Shown: one piece after another, positions 36,151-48,141 of the stretch | How positions within the stretch are numbered: position 1 is the first letter of the stretch | Layout of the letters: every line of letters starts with the position of its first letter | From: Pyrrhosoma nymphula | Taxonomy: Eukaryota; Arthropoda; Insecta; Odonata; Coenagrionidae | NCBI GenBank assembly: GCA_963573305.1 | Contig: OY754336.1 | Location: 19,008,699-19,072,698, forward strand | Direction: 5' to 3' | DNA length: 64,000 bases | Notes under the pieces: model-generated | What the model was told of the DNA's origin: nothing | Database searches by the model: none | The model's input: the letters and a program-made list of their open reading frames with translations, nothing else | Position numbers and translations under genes: made by a program

Positions 36151-37660
36151 TCCCTCCAACTCAATCAGCCTTGGTTAATTCAGTCCTCTAGCAAGAGCGG
36201 GAAGAATTTACAGTCTGGGTTCATTAGGCTCGGCAAAGCCCTTTGATGAGTCGCTCATACGTTTGTAGGAAATCGTCTGCGGGGACGAGGAGTGAGGGGT
36301 GGGGGTCAGAAAAAGGGGCGTGACGCGGTGGTTGGAAACGGGGCTTCGACATGAAGACGGTGGCGACCTGCTGAACGAAGCCTCGTATGTATTTATGAGG
36401 TTTAAAAGCTATCGTGCTTTAGTCAGATGGTGAGCCGCTCATGAATTATAATGACGCGCTTCTCCATACCGATATTGTTGGCAGCATGAGTCAGAAAGCC
36501 TTCTTAATATCGAATTAATATTCTGTTTTATAATTCTTCTCCGTCAGACATTTAACGAGGTTGTCAGGGCGCAATAATATGGTGCAATTTATGACTCCAT
36601 TTATGGTTCGTTACAAACCTTTCTTCAGCAGTGTGGAGTGGGGGTATTTCAACCGTCACGAAATTGCCTTGCATTCTACTGCAACGTTTCGTGGCGATAA
36701 TACAGGCACACTTTTGTGTCCACATTCATTCCACATATAATTGTTTTGACTCGCAAAAACGATATATTTCCTCAAATTCGCCACACACACACATATGTCA
36801 CAAACTTCTACTATGGCAAAATAGCTCATATAGTATCGTAGCAAGACGTGAAATATTCCGTCACCTAAAAGAATCAAAACTTGTAAAAATTAAATCATGA
36901 GATTCAAAAATAAGAAAACCATATATTCTATGAGCTAGAATACGAGTAAAACTTTAACGCCAATTTTTACGACGATGAGCTGACAACACTGGCTCATAAA
37001 ACTGAACATAGGGCATTAATTTAACCTTCTCAGTTCGGCGAACAATAAAAATTAATAATATATGAGGTTGTATGCTCCCTGAGGAAGTGACGAAAAATAT
37101 TTATCATCTCGTTTATTTATGACATTTGTCATAAAAATGACAAAATAGTGAGTGATGACGTAGATATTAAAAAAAGGATGAGGGCAATATTTAGCCATAA
37201 CTTGGCAAGAGAACATAAATATTTGGTCGCAAAAATCCAGAGTCGTTCAAGTCTAAATAAGGAGAAATACTCTGAGAGCAGCAATAACACTCTTTACACC
37301 AGGCGACTCTCGTGAGATGAGTGAATAAATGATGAATACACGCACGCAGCATTTCGAGAATATATACACACGTGCCCTTCTCGATCACATTCGATCAATT
37401 TACTCAAAACCAGTGGCTGTCATGCCATGAAAACCCTCCATCTCCCCCCGCATTAGCTCCGCTGCGCGATGTAAATGACTCACAATATACGCGCGCAACA
37501 AATAATATATGCGAGACAAATAACAGCAAAATGCCTTCGAACACCTCGAATTCTTCCCGACCGTGCCTCCACTGCCAAGCAGGACGTATAAAAGCCTCGA
37601 AAACATTTTCATTCAAATTGCAAACAATAAATCAGACGTTTGTGAAATATTGAAGGGAAG
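36151..37660. other. Unassigned stretch with a complex segment at 36180-36620
   Basis: 36180-36620 is complex and contains several TTTATG/TTAATT-type motifs that homeodomain proteins can bind, so it might be a regulatory element; this is only a suggestion. 36630-37660 is AT rich with nothing recognised. Confidence 0.3.
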
Positions 37661-39480
37661 GGCGAGAGAGAGAGGAGTGAGTTAGCGGAGGAAGTCGACC
37701 TGCCACAGCGGGGGTTGCTGGCGCGGATGGGGGAGGGAAGGGGGGAGGGGTGGGGGCTCGCGGGAATGGCAATTTTTTCATCCCCCGAAGAGGAGTTCGG
37801 CGGTGGGTGTGAGGAGGTGTTTTCTAGATTATGAAAAGGTCTTTCATGAGGAAGAAGCGTTCCGTCATAACAGTAACCGATATCGTTGAGTCAGCGAGAC
37901 GAGTGGGGTTGACAAGCGAGCAATGGAGGGGAAGGGGTGAGTAGGGTGGGGGGGACAGAGAGGGAGGGGAGTTGAGTAGGAGAGGGGGAGGAGAGCCATC
38001 GGGGGTGGAAGCAGAGCGATTTGATGACGCTGGGGGAGTGAGGCGAGGGGGAGGACGGCTGAGGGACTCTCCACGAGGGGAGGTTTTCGGGAGAAGATAC
38101 GAAGAGATGCTAAGATAGAGGTAAAAACGAGATAGATGAAGGATGAATGGATGAGGGAGGTCGGGTGCGGACGGGTGCGGGAAGGGCCACACCCGCGGGA
38201 GTCTGATTGGGGAGCGGAGGGGATCGTTGAGGGGACCAATGGGAAACGTTTGCGGGCGACCAGTTAGTCACGGAGACCTCCGCAATTACCCATCGCTTCC
38301 CTCCTTTCCCCGACCTCCCCCCAAAGTAACTCTCCCCATTTGTTCTTTAACTTTCATCCCTTTGCGAAACCCTGAAACCTCCCACCAGTCATCTTCCACC
38401 ATCTCAAGCCCTCGGCACCCACACCACATTCCGCTCCCCGCGCCTTCTCACTCATAGTGTCCATGCAAACCTCCTCCTCCTCCCTCCGGACCGCCCTCTC
38501 CCAACCGCTCGCCCTCCCAACCTCATCCCGGGGGAGAGACAGATACAGATGGGACATAAAATTAACAGGCGCAATATAAACCCGTTAAGAGGGAAGTTGA
38601 GGGCATGGATGAAGGGGAGTGGGGAGGCGCAGGGCTGGAATTTCTTGGGCGGGTGGGGACCCTGCTGGGAGAGGGGGAGTATTGCGGTGGATGTGCGAAG
38701 AGGAGACAGGAGATGACAACGGCGGGGATGAATGGTGTTTCTCGTTTTTCGTCCAAGGGGTTGTTGGTTGGGGGAAGTTCGGGACCCTTCCCACCGGGAG
38801 ACAGTGGTTGCAGGGTGGTTGAGGATGAGGGTGGAAACGAAAGGAAACGGGGGGAGGGGTCCGAATATAGGGAGACATAGATAGGAACGACGGATAGTTA
38901 GCGTGAGATGGGGAGGGCGGCATGGGGGGGGGGTTGGCAAATAGGCAATTGGAGGGATGAGGCGGGTTTTGGTTTGAAGCACAAGAGCGATTGGAGAGAT
39001 TGCAAAGATGTTGGACTCGAGGGGGAGACGGGGAAGGTTACATGGGGGACGAAGAGAGGAACCTGCATGGATGGTGGCCGAAAGTATATAGCATTAGATT
39101 GGGTGAGTGTTAGGGAAGGGGAGTCCACAGACGAGGGCGCGGGAGGTCGGCAGTGAGGGAGAGCCTAGAAGAAGAGACGACGCATTGGTGATGGAAAGAG
39201 CGGGATTGGTAAGTATGGGAAAAGAAAGGTCTTGGGAGAGCGAGGACGCTTTAGGGGGTTGGTGCTTGTTCGGAGTACTTCTCAAGGATCCTAGAGCGAG
39301 CAGATGCGGGAGCGGGGGATGGTTAGGGTTTAGAGACGCGGAAATGTGCTTCGTAGGAATATGGGGATTGCCATTGGGCTGGCTCTGAAGTGATGAAATA
39401 AAACGAGAGGGAGGGAAGGCATAAGGGGGAGGGTCGAGAGAAGAGGACGTTGCGGCGATATGTGTTCAAAGGGCGCCGGC
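37661..39480. repeat. Purine-rich block with an embedded pyrimidine-rich segment
   Basis: 37660-38260 and 38580-39470 are G/A rich on the plus strand, whereas 38285-38530 is C/T rich, so the skew inverts twice within 2 kb. Long frames here (37824-38239 minus, 38452-38982 minus, 38605-38880 plus) are Pro/Ser- or Gly/Glu-rich and overlap one another; none is a credible gene. Confidence 0.6.
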
Positions 39481-40442
39481 GGACTCTTTAAAGTGGTTAT
39501 AATCCATGCCATAAAATACTTTAAAGACTGCTAGTTGATAAAAAATATTGTATTAAAAATACGGCACAAAACATTGAGAAGATGCCAAACATTTTGCTTA
39601 TAAAGATGGTACTAATGGTATCGGAAAGAAAATAATCGTTCACTTTGCTAAAAATAAACCATTTTCAATGAAGCAGTACTCAGTAATGTAGAGCTACACG
39701 TAAACCTACTAACTTATGCGTCACGCAATGATCCTTCTACTTTGAAATCTGAAAATTTTCTGTAATGTTGGTTCAATGGAATATTTAAAATCGTGATAAC
39801 CGAGAAGTTTGCCTCACGCCTACCTCGGTAGGCTGCTGTGTAGGTAGCGCCGTTTAGCCACCAAGGCCCAGCAGTCCACCCGAATTGTCTCCCCTCCGCA
39901 ACCTCCATTGCCCTATGTGAAATCCGTTTGCAATTTTTTAAATTTCCATTTGCATTTTCGACAAGTATTCTTCACCCTTGAGTTGAGGAGATGAACGGAA
40001 AGGGGGAGGAGGCAAGGGATGGCAAGGCGAGAGGAAGTGGCCGGGCAAAGCCGACAATTGTGCCGTGCGTTGAACGCAACGTGATGAGTGGATGGCTGAG
40101 CTAATAATAAAACTAGGATGCAGTCTGCGTCATGCCTCACTCAAATCAAGAATAACATTTCGGAAGAATTCACTGTTTTGCAAAATAGTAGACAATTATT
40201 TAAACAGTGCTCTCTTGCTTAAACTCTCGCTTGTTATTCCCTCACTCATTTATCCGTTCTCTTCGAGTCGGGTTGGATTGGATCTCTGATAACGTTAGTA
40301 TTGAATGGGTAGTACCATTTAAGTATCTCAATGTTTGAATTTTTAGTAAATTAATGATTTAAGAGGAAAGAATTTCACCCAATTTCAGTTTTATGGTCCA
40401 TGTTGCGACTTCATGAATAAAGTAGCGACCTTTGAAAAGAAT
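39481..40442. other. AT-rich unassigned stretch
   Basis: No gene recognised. A short perfect palindrome (GCCTACC, TC, GGTAGGC) lies at 39818-39833 without other context. Confidence 0.45.
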
Positions 40443-40459
40443 AAACGACCCCATTAAGC
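40443..40459 (+). repeat. 17-bp target-site duplication, left copy
   Basis: AAACGACCCCATTAAGC precedes the LINE fragment. The same 17 bases occur after it, but the second copy is interrupted: 15 bases at 40976-40990 and the final GC at 43274-43275, with the piggyBac element in between. Confidence 0.8.
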
Positions 40460-40975
40460 GGGAAGGATGAACTGGAGAAGAGTATCAGGTGCGCTTTGTG
40501 ACAGAAGAATAAAGAAAAGGTTCAAAGGAAATTTCTTCAAGACAGTGGTGAGACCAGCCCTGATTTAAAGCAGTGAGACCTGGCTGGTGAAGAAATTGTT
40601 AGAGAAGAATCTAGATGCGTCAGAAATGAGGATGCTGAGATGGGCTATGGGTAAGACAAGGGAGGATAGAATAAGAAATGACATAATCCGGGAGATGGCT
40701 GGACTGGCGGAGGCATCAAAGAAGGCTCAGGAAAGTCGGCTACGCTGGTATGGGCATTTGATGAGAGGGGAGGATGGTACAAAAAGGATGCTCGACCTGT
40801 AGGTGGAGGTTAGGAGACCCAAATGGAAGGCAAAAGAGAAGGTGGAAGGACAGTATCACTGAAGACATGAGGGAGGAAAGACTGAGTGCGGAGGATACAC
40901 GGATCAGGAAGGAGTGGAAAAATAAAATAATGAACAGCCAACCCTGAACAAGGGAAAACCAAAATTGAAAGAGAG
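40460..40975 (+). mobile_element. 5'-truncated LINE fragment (reverse transcriptase C-terminal region)
   Basis: Translation gives RVSGALCDRRIKKRFKGNFF, then KTVVRPALI-stop-SSETWLVKK. Next are EMRMLRWAMGKTREDRIRN and SRLRWYGHLMRGEDG. This is the characteristic C-terminal region of a widespread LINE reverse transcriptase in which VRPALLYGAE normally stands; here the Tyr codon has become TAA. The frame 40587-40802 is part of it. The insert is bounded by a 17-bp target-site duplication, so it entered as a short, 5'-truncated retrotransposition product. It is dead. RTE-like affinity is my impression only. Confidence 0.85.
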
Positions 40976-40986
40976 AAACGACCCCA

Positions 40987-43273
40987 TTAACCCGGGAGTG
41001 GTCGCTAGGCTACCTATCACGCGAGTGAGACTTTTTCTCACACTCAGATGCATCCTTGATTATTTATCATAGAGCGTATACTGGTAATATATTACACTTT
41101 ATTTAGCTCAAATTTATTTATCTAATGTTCATTCGAAACAATTATGTCCACATATACACAATTACTGATACAATTACGTAATCATTACTAATTTTACTGG
41201 CGATGATATCATTGGGTATAAATGAAGAATATTACCATTCTCATGAAGAAATATTTATTTATAAGGGCACACATTCTTATGACTCATACATGTGCATTAA
41301 AATATCTGATTTTAGCATAAACAGGAGAATTCACCTCTTCCCGAAATTTCAAACAAAATTACTCAATCACATTGCATTCCGGACATGAATATTTTGTGTG
41401 CTCTGGGCAAATTGCTTTGTCACAGGTGTTACAAACTTTTTTGTCTCCCTATTTTTCCTTCGGGGACAGAATGAGCAAAACCCAGAAACAGAATTCTCAT
41501 TCCTCTCATTTTGTTTAGCTTCAATTCCTGCCACTCTTGAAATAGAATACCGTAAATTTGTTGGTAGGTGTGGTATTGAAGAACAAATAGTTAGATGTGG
41601 TTTTATTTGATTTAGCGCCAATATCTTCAAAAATCCTCGTATTTCTACTTTCTTGTGGGTGTTCTCCCTGTAGATTATCTGACTTTTTATACCCCCAGTG
41701 TTCATCATAAAAAAAATACTGTCAGAGGCTACCTATTACTTATTCTAGCCACAGAGTATAGAGATGTTAGCTCCATATCTACCATATCTACGCCTCCTTT
41801 TGTCATGCTGTAAAATGGTATTTCTGGTTTTTTAAGTTTCCTGAGTTTCATCTATTTTGTTAACGGAATGGAGTGTTGATAGAGGTAACACATTTTTGTT
41901 TTTTCGAGGAAAATACGATAATAGCACACCATGGGATGAAAATTCAAAGGTTTGTTTGGGATGTATTGTCGGAACCTGTGTCTACCTCTGAAACCTTCCA
42001 GCATTTCATCAACTGTAGCTTACTCCCCGATACAGTAATTAGCTAAGTATCGTGCAATGAATCCATCAAATAATGTTCTTACTGGTGTCAAATTATCTGA
42101 CAGCTTCCGTATATCCCTGCTACTCATGTCATCGAATCTCAGCGCACGCAATAGTAAGTAAAACCTCCTCATTGACATTGCAGCCCTGAAACATTCTGGC
42201 GCAGTTCCGTCTTCACTCCATAGCTCTGATATGTTTGTATGCTGGGCTTTTATTACACTAGCCAAGTAAAGCAGGCCCAGCAATGTACTTAGCTCGTAAA
42301 AGTTTGTATCGTTACAATCTCTTTCATGGTCGTCATTTTGGCGGATTTTCGCTAAATACATATTTGTGTCTCAGAATGTCATGTAATTAGTGTGTCCGGG
42401 AAAAAATGTCCATCATTCTACACATATCTTTGAATCCCTAGCCACAGATCGAACTCCTGGGAGCTGTGATACAATGTTGTGTTTCCTAGTGCGGACGTTA
42501 TAGTGTGAGGAGGGCTCGCTGACCACTGTGTTTGCTTGCCCCTGCCGAGATAAGTCACCACTTTCCGTCCAGCAATATTCACACAATCTTCAATCTCGGG
42601 ATCTCTTGGACCAGACTGTTCCGTATCTGTGCAATGATCGCTATGCTCACTCTCATTGTCACTTCCATCACAGACTTGATTCTCGTCGCGGTTATCCAAC
42701 AAGTTTCCAGATGCATGGGAATCGCTCAGCTGTGAAGAATTTTCTAGAACTAAGGAGTTTGATTCTTAAAAGACTGCCTGTTTATCATTTACGCTGGTAA
42801 ATTTGCAATTCAGAAATATAATTATGTCAATATTGATAGGAAAAGTAGTCCAGGAACTAAAACATGAAAAAGCCTACCTGCATTTTGTAGAAGTGCTAAT
42901 TCAACCAGTTTCTTCCCTCGACTCACTGTGGTGAATAAGCGTCCTACAAACTTGACTTAGTTCGCTATTATCCACGAAATTAATCAACTTAGCCCGCATG
43001 CTGCGAGAGTGTTACAACTGAGTGATACAAAAAACTAACGTCAGTGGTCGCGCGATGAGAAAAAGTCTCACACATTGTAACAGACCGTATCAGACATATC
43101 ATTACACAGCTGCGGACGCTTCGTTTATACTTTTTGAGACGGTTGGCCGATAGGAAGAGATAAAAAGTCAGCTAGATGGAAAATAAACGTATTCTAACTC
43201 ATGATTACAAAATGAGCACAGTTTTAAATTTGGTGTGAGAGAAAATCTCATAGTGCGACCAATGGAGGGTTAA
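40987..43273 (-). mobile_element. piggyBac-superfamily DNA transposon (2.3 kb)
   Basis: TTAA flanks both ends (40987-40990 and 43270-43273). The terminal repeats, read inward, are CCCGGGAGTGGTCGC on the left and CCCTCCATTGGTCGC on the right. Hairpin-like GTGAGA...TCTCAC motifs lie near both ends (41025-41041, 43055-43075 and 43235-43247). The interior encodes a minus-strand transposase remnant with piggyBac motifs. The element sits inside the right target-site duplication of the neighbouring LINE fragment, so it is the younger insertion. The transposase is broken and internally deleted, so the copy is non-autonomous. Confidence 0.88.
41359..42764 (-). pseudogene. piggyBac transposase remnant
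   Basis: From the N-terminus (right) to the C-terminus (left): an acidic leader (DGSDNESEHSDHCTDTEQSG) and a linker ending near 42418. After a stop codon comes MYLAKIRQNDDHERDCNDTN and the conserved DDE-domain part (FYELSTLLGLLYLASVIKAQ, 42361-42020). TVDEMLEGFRGRHRFRQYIP then carries the first catalytic Asp. The frame next jumps to a late segment (TKGGVDMVD, about 41790), so the region expected to hold the second catalytic Asp is deleted. Then come MMNTGGIKSQIIY and a C-terminal cysteine motif (CNTC, CPEH, CPEC; 41410-41368) reached through a frameshift in an A-rich run. At least two stops and two frameshifts are present. No start codon is evident. Confidence 0.85.
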
Positions 43274-43275
43274 GC

Positions 43276-43539
43276 ACCACGATGCTTTCAATTCTTCATT
43301 TCTCCGCCATCGTGAGATATTTCATCCAGGGGAAAAGTCCGTCACCACGCCTCCGAGGGTGAAAAGTCATCGTGAGCTCAGTGGGCTTGCTCCAGCGCGC
43401 CCCCTCCCGTGAACCCGCGAACACATTTGGATTCCTCCGAAAGGGGCGACCTCAATTTCATATAAATATATAGGCATGTATATTTAAGCACGCACATTGG
43501 AGGAGGGAATAAGTCGCAGCAGTGCGTATATTGACAGTC
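43276..43539. other. Unassigned flank of the nested insertion
   Basis: No feature recognised. If both insertions are removed, this sequence continues directly from 40459. Confidence 0.5.
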
Positions 43540-44000
43540 TCGCGGGGGGGAGATGGTTCCTCAAGCGGAATTGAGGGTTGTAGTGACGAAGGAGGGTTTA
43601 AAGAAGAAGAAGGGAAGAGATAATGTGAAGGAGAGAATAGAGGTGGGGAGGCATAAGGGACGGGGGGGGGGGGGGGTGAGAGAATTGGTCTGAGAGAGGA
43701 GAGAGAAGAAGAGTTGGATGGAATACATTTTAGCAGGGGGTGAAGCGGAGGCTGAGAAGTTGAATTTGGGTGAGCAATAGGGGTTTGGGAGAGTGAGCTT
43801 GAAGGAGGGCGTGGTTCTCCCTACACGTCCGGAAGTGTGAGGAGGAGGCACGGTTAGTAGGATGTGGATGGAGAAGTGGGCGTAGGACCGGAGAGCAATG
43901 CACCTTTATGTAGTGGAGAGGGGACTGACGGGGGAGGGCTGGGAGGCACGAGGGGGAAATAGAAAACGATGAAATGGTGAAAACGGGAGAGTGGAGTGTG
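43540..44000. repeat. Purine-rich block with a 15-G run
   Basis: G/A-rich plus strand with a run of 15 G at 43662-43676. The minus-strand frames 43561-43851 and 43730-44071 are Pro/Ser/Leu-rich artefacts of composition. Confidence 0.6.
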
Positions 44001-45199
44001 GAAAAGAGAAAGCCACTGAAGCATTTCCAAAAAAAGATACAACTCGCTAGTTCCCAGTACTCATTTCTCAATAGTTATGACTTTTAGTTTGAATAATATT
44101 CAGAGGCTCATATACGTTAAATATGAGCTTTAATAAAAAAAACATAATTTTATATCCTAATAACCTTATAAGTTTCTGAAATTATTCGTGGGAACTTGGG
44201 GTAAAAAAATACATAGGCACCAGAATAAACCAAAATTGACAGAAAAAAATGAAAAAAAACGCCACAAGGAATTATTTTCATATGAAAACTGGAGTTTACT
44301 AACTGTGCAGTTTTTACACTCAATCTTTTCCTGAGATTTACAATTCCATTTGTAAATTTTACGTCACAATTACAAATGTTGGCTTGTTTTCGGCCATTTA
44401 TTGAGTTAAATTTCTATTGATAAACAAGACTTCATCTTGAAAATAGAAAATGAACACCATGCGCAGTCATTCATACGCGTCAAAGAAAATGCACCAGCGC
44501 GCAGTAATTCACCATGAAAATTATTTTTATTGACTGCGACTGAAAGCAAGGGATCACAAAAGGTAATGATTCTGAAATCGTGTATTCATTCATCGCTTGG
44601 TGCCCAGAATACAGCGTAATTCAATTTAAAATCTTCTCTGTCACGATATTTGGCAGATATTGCTCGCAAACATCTGAAGAAAGCTTTTTGCTCCCTTTTA
44701 TCAAATTATAGCAAAACTTACATGAGTTAAGGCTTAAAAGCTTATTTTTTATTATTCTTCCAAAGTTTAATTACTCTGGTTTCTCATAAAATTCTATAAA
44801 TGGAGAAAACTCACACGTGATAACTGTATTGTTAAAAGAATACTCGAAGGAAGTGAGATAAATAGTGAAAAAATGCTTACTAAGTAGATATTACCGAGAT
44901 TTAAAAAAAAAATATTGCAAATTTTGAAGGCATAAAGGAATTTTCATAAACTTTCTTACAGTTTTTCGTGTGGTGCTGATCCTGAGTGATGAGTTGTTTT
45001 TTTAATTTCTTCTGCGGTAGGGTTCTTGAAAATGGCGAAGTTTCGCTTAGAATAGCACAAGCAAAACTTCGCCTTTTTTTAAGACACCACCGCGGGAGAA
45101 GGCAAAAAACAGCTCTCCAATCATCGAATTGATTTTCAGCATCATCCTCTGGCCGCCACGTATTTTCTTCATTCGCGAACGAGGGAAAAGGGCCACCCC
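44001..45199. other. AT-rich unassigned stretch
   Basis: No gene, RNA or repeat recognised. Confidence 0.5.
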
Positions 45200-46230
45200 C
45201 GACTATACGAGGGGCGGAAAGCGATCGAAGGGGTGAGAGCATTGAGAATGAGCGGAGAGGAAGAGGAGCAGACTAGGGAGAGTGGGTGAGAGGGAGAGAG
45301 AGAGAGGTGGCTGGCATTGGAGTGTATGGGTTCAAGTGAGGGCGCGCTGACGGTTTTGGAGACGAGAGGATATTGAGTCGAGGGAGGCGAAGGAAAGATT
45401 TGGGGGTTGGGAGGGGGAGGGGTCGCGTGGGTTGGAGGTCTGCTGAGGGAGGAGAGAAGGAAATAACATTTATATGAGGAGAAGGGGGGCGTTAGGGGGG
45501 GGGGGACAGGGGTGGAGAGCAACACAGTTGAAATGGAGAGTGAATTGCTGGAGTTGTAGGGAGGAGAGGAGAAGAGGAGACGGATACGCGGAAAGAGGAC
45601 AGAAGGGGGAGACGAGTACCAAATATTTAGAGCCGGAAAAATGCGATGCTAGAGATGCGAAGGAGTGCTGAAGAAGGAGGAAGTTGGTGGGGAGCAGAAT
45701 AGAAAGAGGAAGGAGAAGAGGGTGGACGGGGAGGAGAAGGGGTGTTGGGTGAGGGAGGCGAGAGTGAGAGGGCGAAGGAGGCACACCGCCTTCTGCGGAG
45801 ATGAGATTCTTTTGTATAACAGACGAGGAGTAGGAGCGGCAGTAAGACGGACAGACAGACAGATGGACCGGATTAGGCGTGACGCGAGATGGGGAGGAGG
45901 AGGAGGACGGAACTCAAGTCGGTTTTCTCATTTTCTTAAAGATAAGACGGGCGGGATAAGGGAATGAAAAGAGTGGGAAGGATGAGGGAGGAATTCCCGA
46001 TGAGGAGGAGGTTGACGGTCATGGGAAAAGATTTGAGGTTCGAAGTAGAGTGAGGAGGGAGGGTAAGGAGAGGAACGAGGAGGAGGTGGGTATGTGTAGT
46101 GGAGAGGCAAGACAGAGGAGTGGGGGGAGCGAGGGATAGTAAGGGAGGGGGGGTGCAGGGAAATTTGAAAGAGACGAGCGAGAAGGAGAGGATGAAGATG
46201 AGGAACTGCGAGGAGAAATATTCACTTAAT
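45200..46230. repeat. Purine-rich strand-asymmetric block
   Basis: About 1 kb in which the plus strand is nearly all G and A (GAGAGG, GGAGGAGG), including a run of ten G near 45496. The frames on both strands are low complexity. Confidence 0.6.
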
Positions 46231-48141
46231 TTACTCACCAGGATACAAATACCGACATAAAAGTACGGACAGAAGTGCACGCAACAGATATTTATGGAAA
46301 TAAAACTGGGACTTTCAAGGAGAATGTGAATGCAATGCTCGGCACATCCACCGTCGCTTGGCTGGGAACCTGTGGACAACGTAAGGCGTGATTGAACCTG
46401 AGCGTAGCAAGCTTTGGGGGATGACGAACTTAATGAAACTGGAAGCGAGGATATGGGGAGATCACAGGACAGAATTGCTGTGCAAAGAGAAAAATTTGAC
46501 GAAAAGACGGAGAGGAAAGCGATCGTGACGATGAAGGAGAGTGACGATGATCGGAAGGAGCATGAACGTAATTAAGGGAAGGTAGAAGACAACACAAAAT
46601 GTATCACCCAAAATTTGGAAGAAGTTGAAATATATCTCACAAAATATAAATTCTCAAGATTATTCGTCAATCGTCCCAAAGAAAACTCGGAATGCATTTA
46701 TTCGTACACGTTACAGAAGGTGCTCCTTTTTAGTGAGGAAGCCTTCTAATGCCACTCCAAGCTCATTATCAGGTTTTCATGGGGCTAAGAATGAATACAT
46801 ATCACTTACAGATCAGAAAAGTTTCTGAAACAATTTCGCAAAGCATAATAAACAAATTAATCAGCTTTAATTTTGGATTTACCAAAAAATTGGAAATGAA
46901 TAATTCGCTGTGAAAAAAATGTTCTTCCAAAGATAAATTCATCAGTTGCTAATACCACAAACGGACTGTCGGATTTTCAAGTATACTCTGCCATGATTGA
47001 CATCGTATCTCTGTTCTCTTAACATCTACTTGCATTTTCTCATCAGTGAGTCCCTCTTAAGCCTTTTGGTTATTCCTTTATCCCAAGTTAAGTTCACAAT
47101 TCCTATCCTTTTCCTTCCTCTCCAAAGCTTTCCTAAAAGTCTCCCTTCAATCATCCTCTTCATCATGCTGTTATGTTTCATTATATTCACTTATAATGTT
47201 TGCTTCAAACAAAAAAATATCCACCAACAGTTTTTAACAGTAGGCTTAAACCTAAATGATATTGATATGGGCTACGTCTCTAATGCATGAGCTTCCGAGG
47301 GTTTCTGCCTGGCTACTCTAACTTTTTGCCTCTGGATTACATGTCTATATGTAAGGTGCTGACCGCTTTAGCAGATTCCAAGGAAACTCATGACTTAAGG
47401 ATAATAACCATTGAAAATTGGTTGTAGTGAGCGCGAAGGTTACGTGAAATAAAAGGCTAATGGAAGGTTTAGAGTGAATGTATTCACAACTGACGACATT
47501 GAAAGGAAGCCAATCCATTTCTAAGGAGAACGCTTTATTAGCCACTGAGGTATTCTCGACCAGAAATATTTTAGACTCTAGGTTTAGACGTTAATTATCA
47601 CAACACAGCTAGTACAATTTTCACAAAGTACTCATCACCAAACGGGCAATTTTGATATTCTTGTAATCAAACCGGCACAGACTTTTCAAAACAAAACTTT
47701 AAGCTTTATTATGGAGACAGAGATAAGAAATTATACCCTCCTTTCAAGCTCTACGGAGCCAGACGTAATTTTAATAGCTTATAACAGAAAAATGGGATTT
47801 TATAACAAAACAAATATTATGCATATTAAAATTAGAATTATTATAATAATTTCCATACAAAGTGAAATGTTTCACATCTTTAGTCTATTTTGAGTAATTA
47901 ATTTTATAACACCGCATTTCTTTCGATGCTGTGCATCCAGGAACCGAGTCTGAAAGGTTATGAAGGGAGGGGACGGGAAAGAATAAAGGGGGAAACAGGA
48001 GGAGGAAAGAGATCGGATGTAGTAAATGTCATTACGAGGCTTGCAGTGCTGTGGGAGCCGCGGAAGGATCTGATAGGTCACGGCCGAGGGGGAGGGGGTT
48101 GCACGGCAATGGCAAGAGGCACAGTGGCAACAGCATCTGTG
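46231..48141. other. Unassigned stretch
   Basis: Mostly AT rich. The plus-strand frame 46997-47290 has a hydrophobic run typical of TTC-rich DNA and no domain. I recognise nothing else before the LINE. Confidence 0.45.

Noticed and set aside
39818..39833. 16-bp palindrome GCCTACCTCGGTAGGC as an operator or RNA hairpin
   Set aside because: It is isolated, has no neighbouring gene or poly-T, and is short enough to occur by chance in 64 kb.
42521..42530. GACCACTGTG, identical to a Transib end
   Set aside because: It lies inside the piggyBac transposase remnant, where it is coding sequence. There is no matching opposite end or inverted repeat, so it is a chance match.
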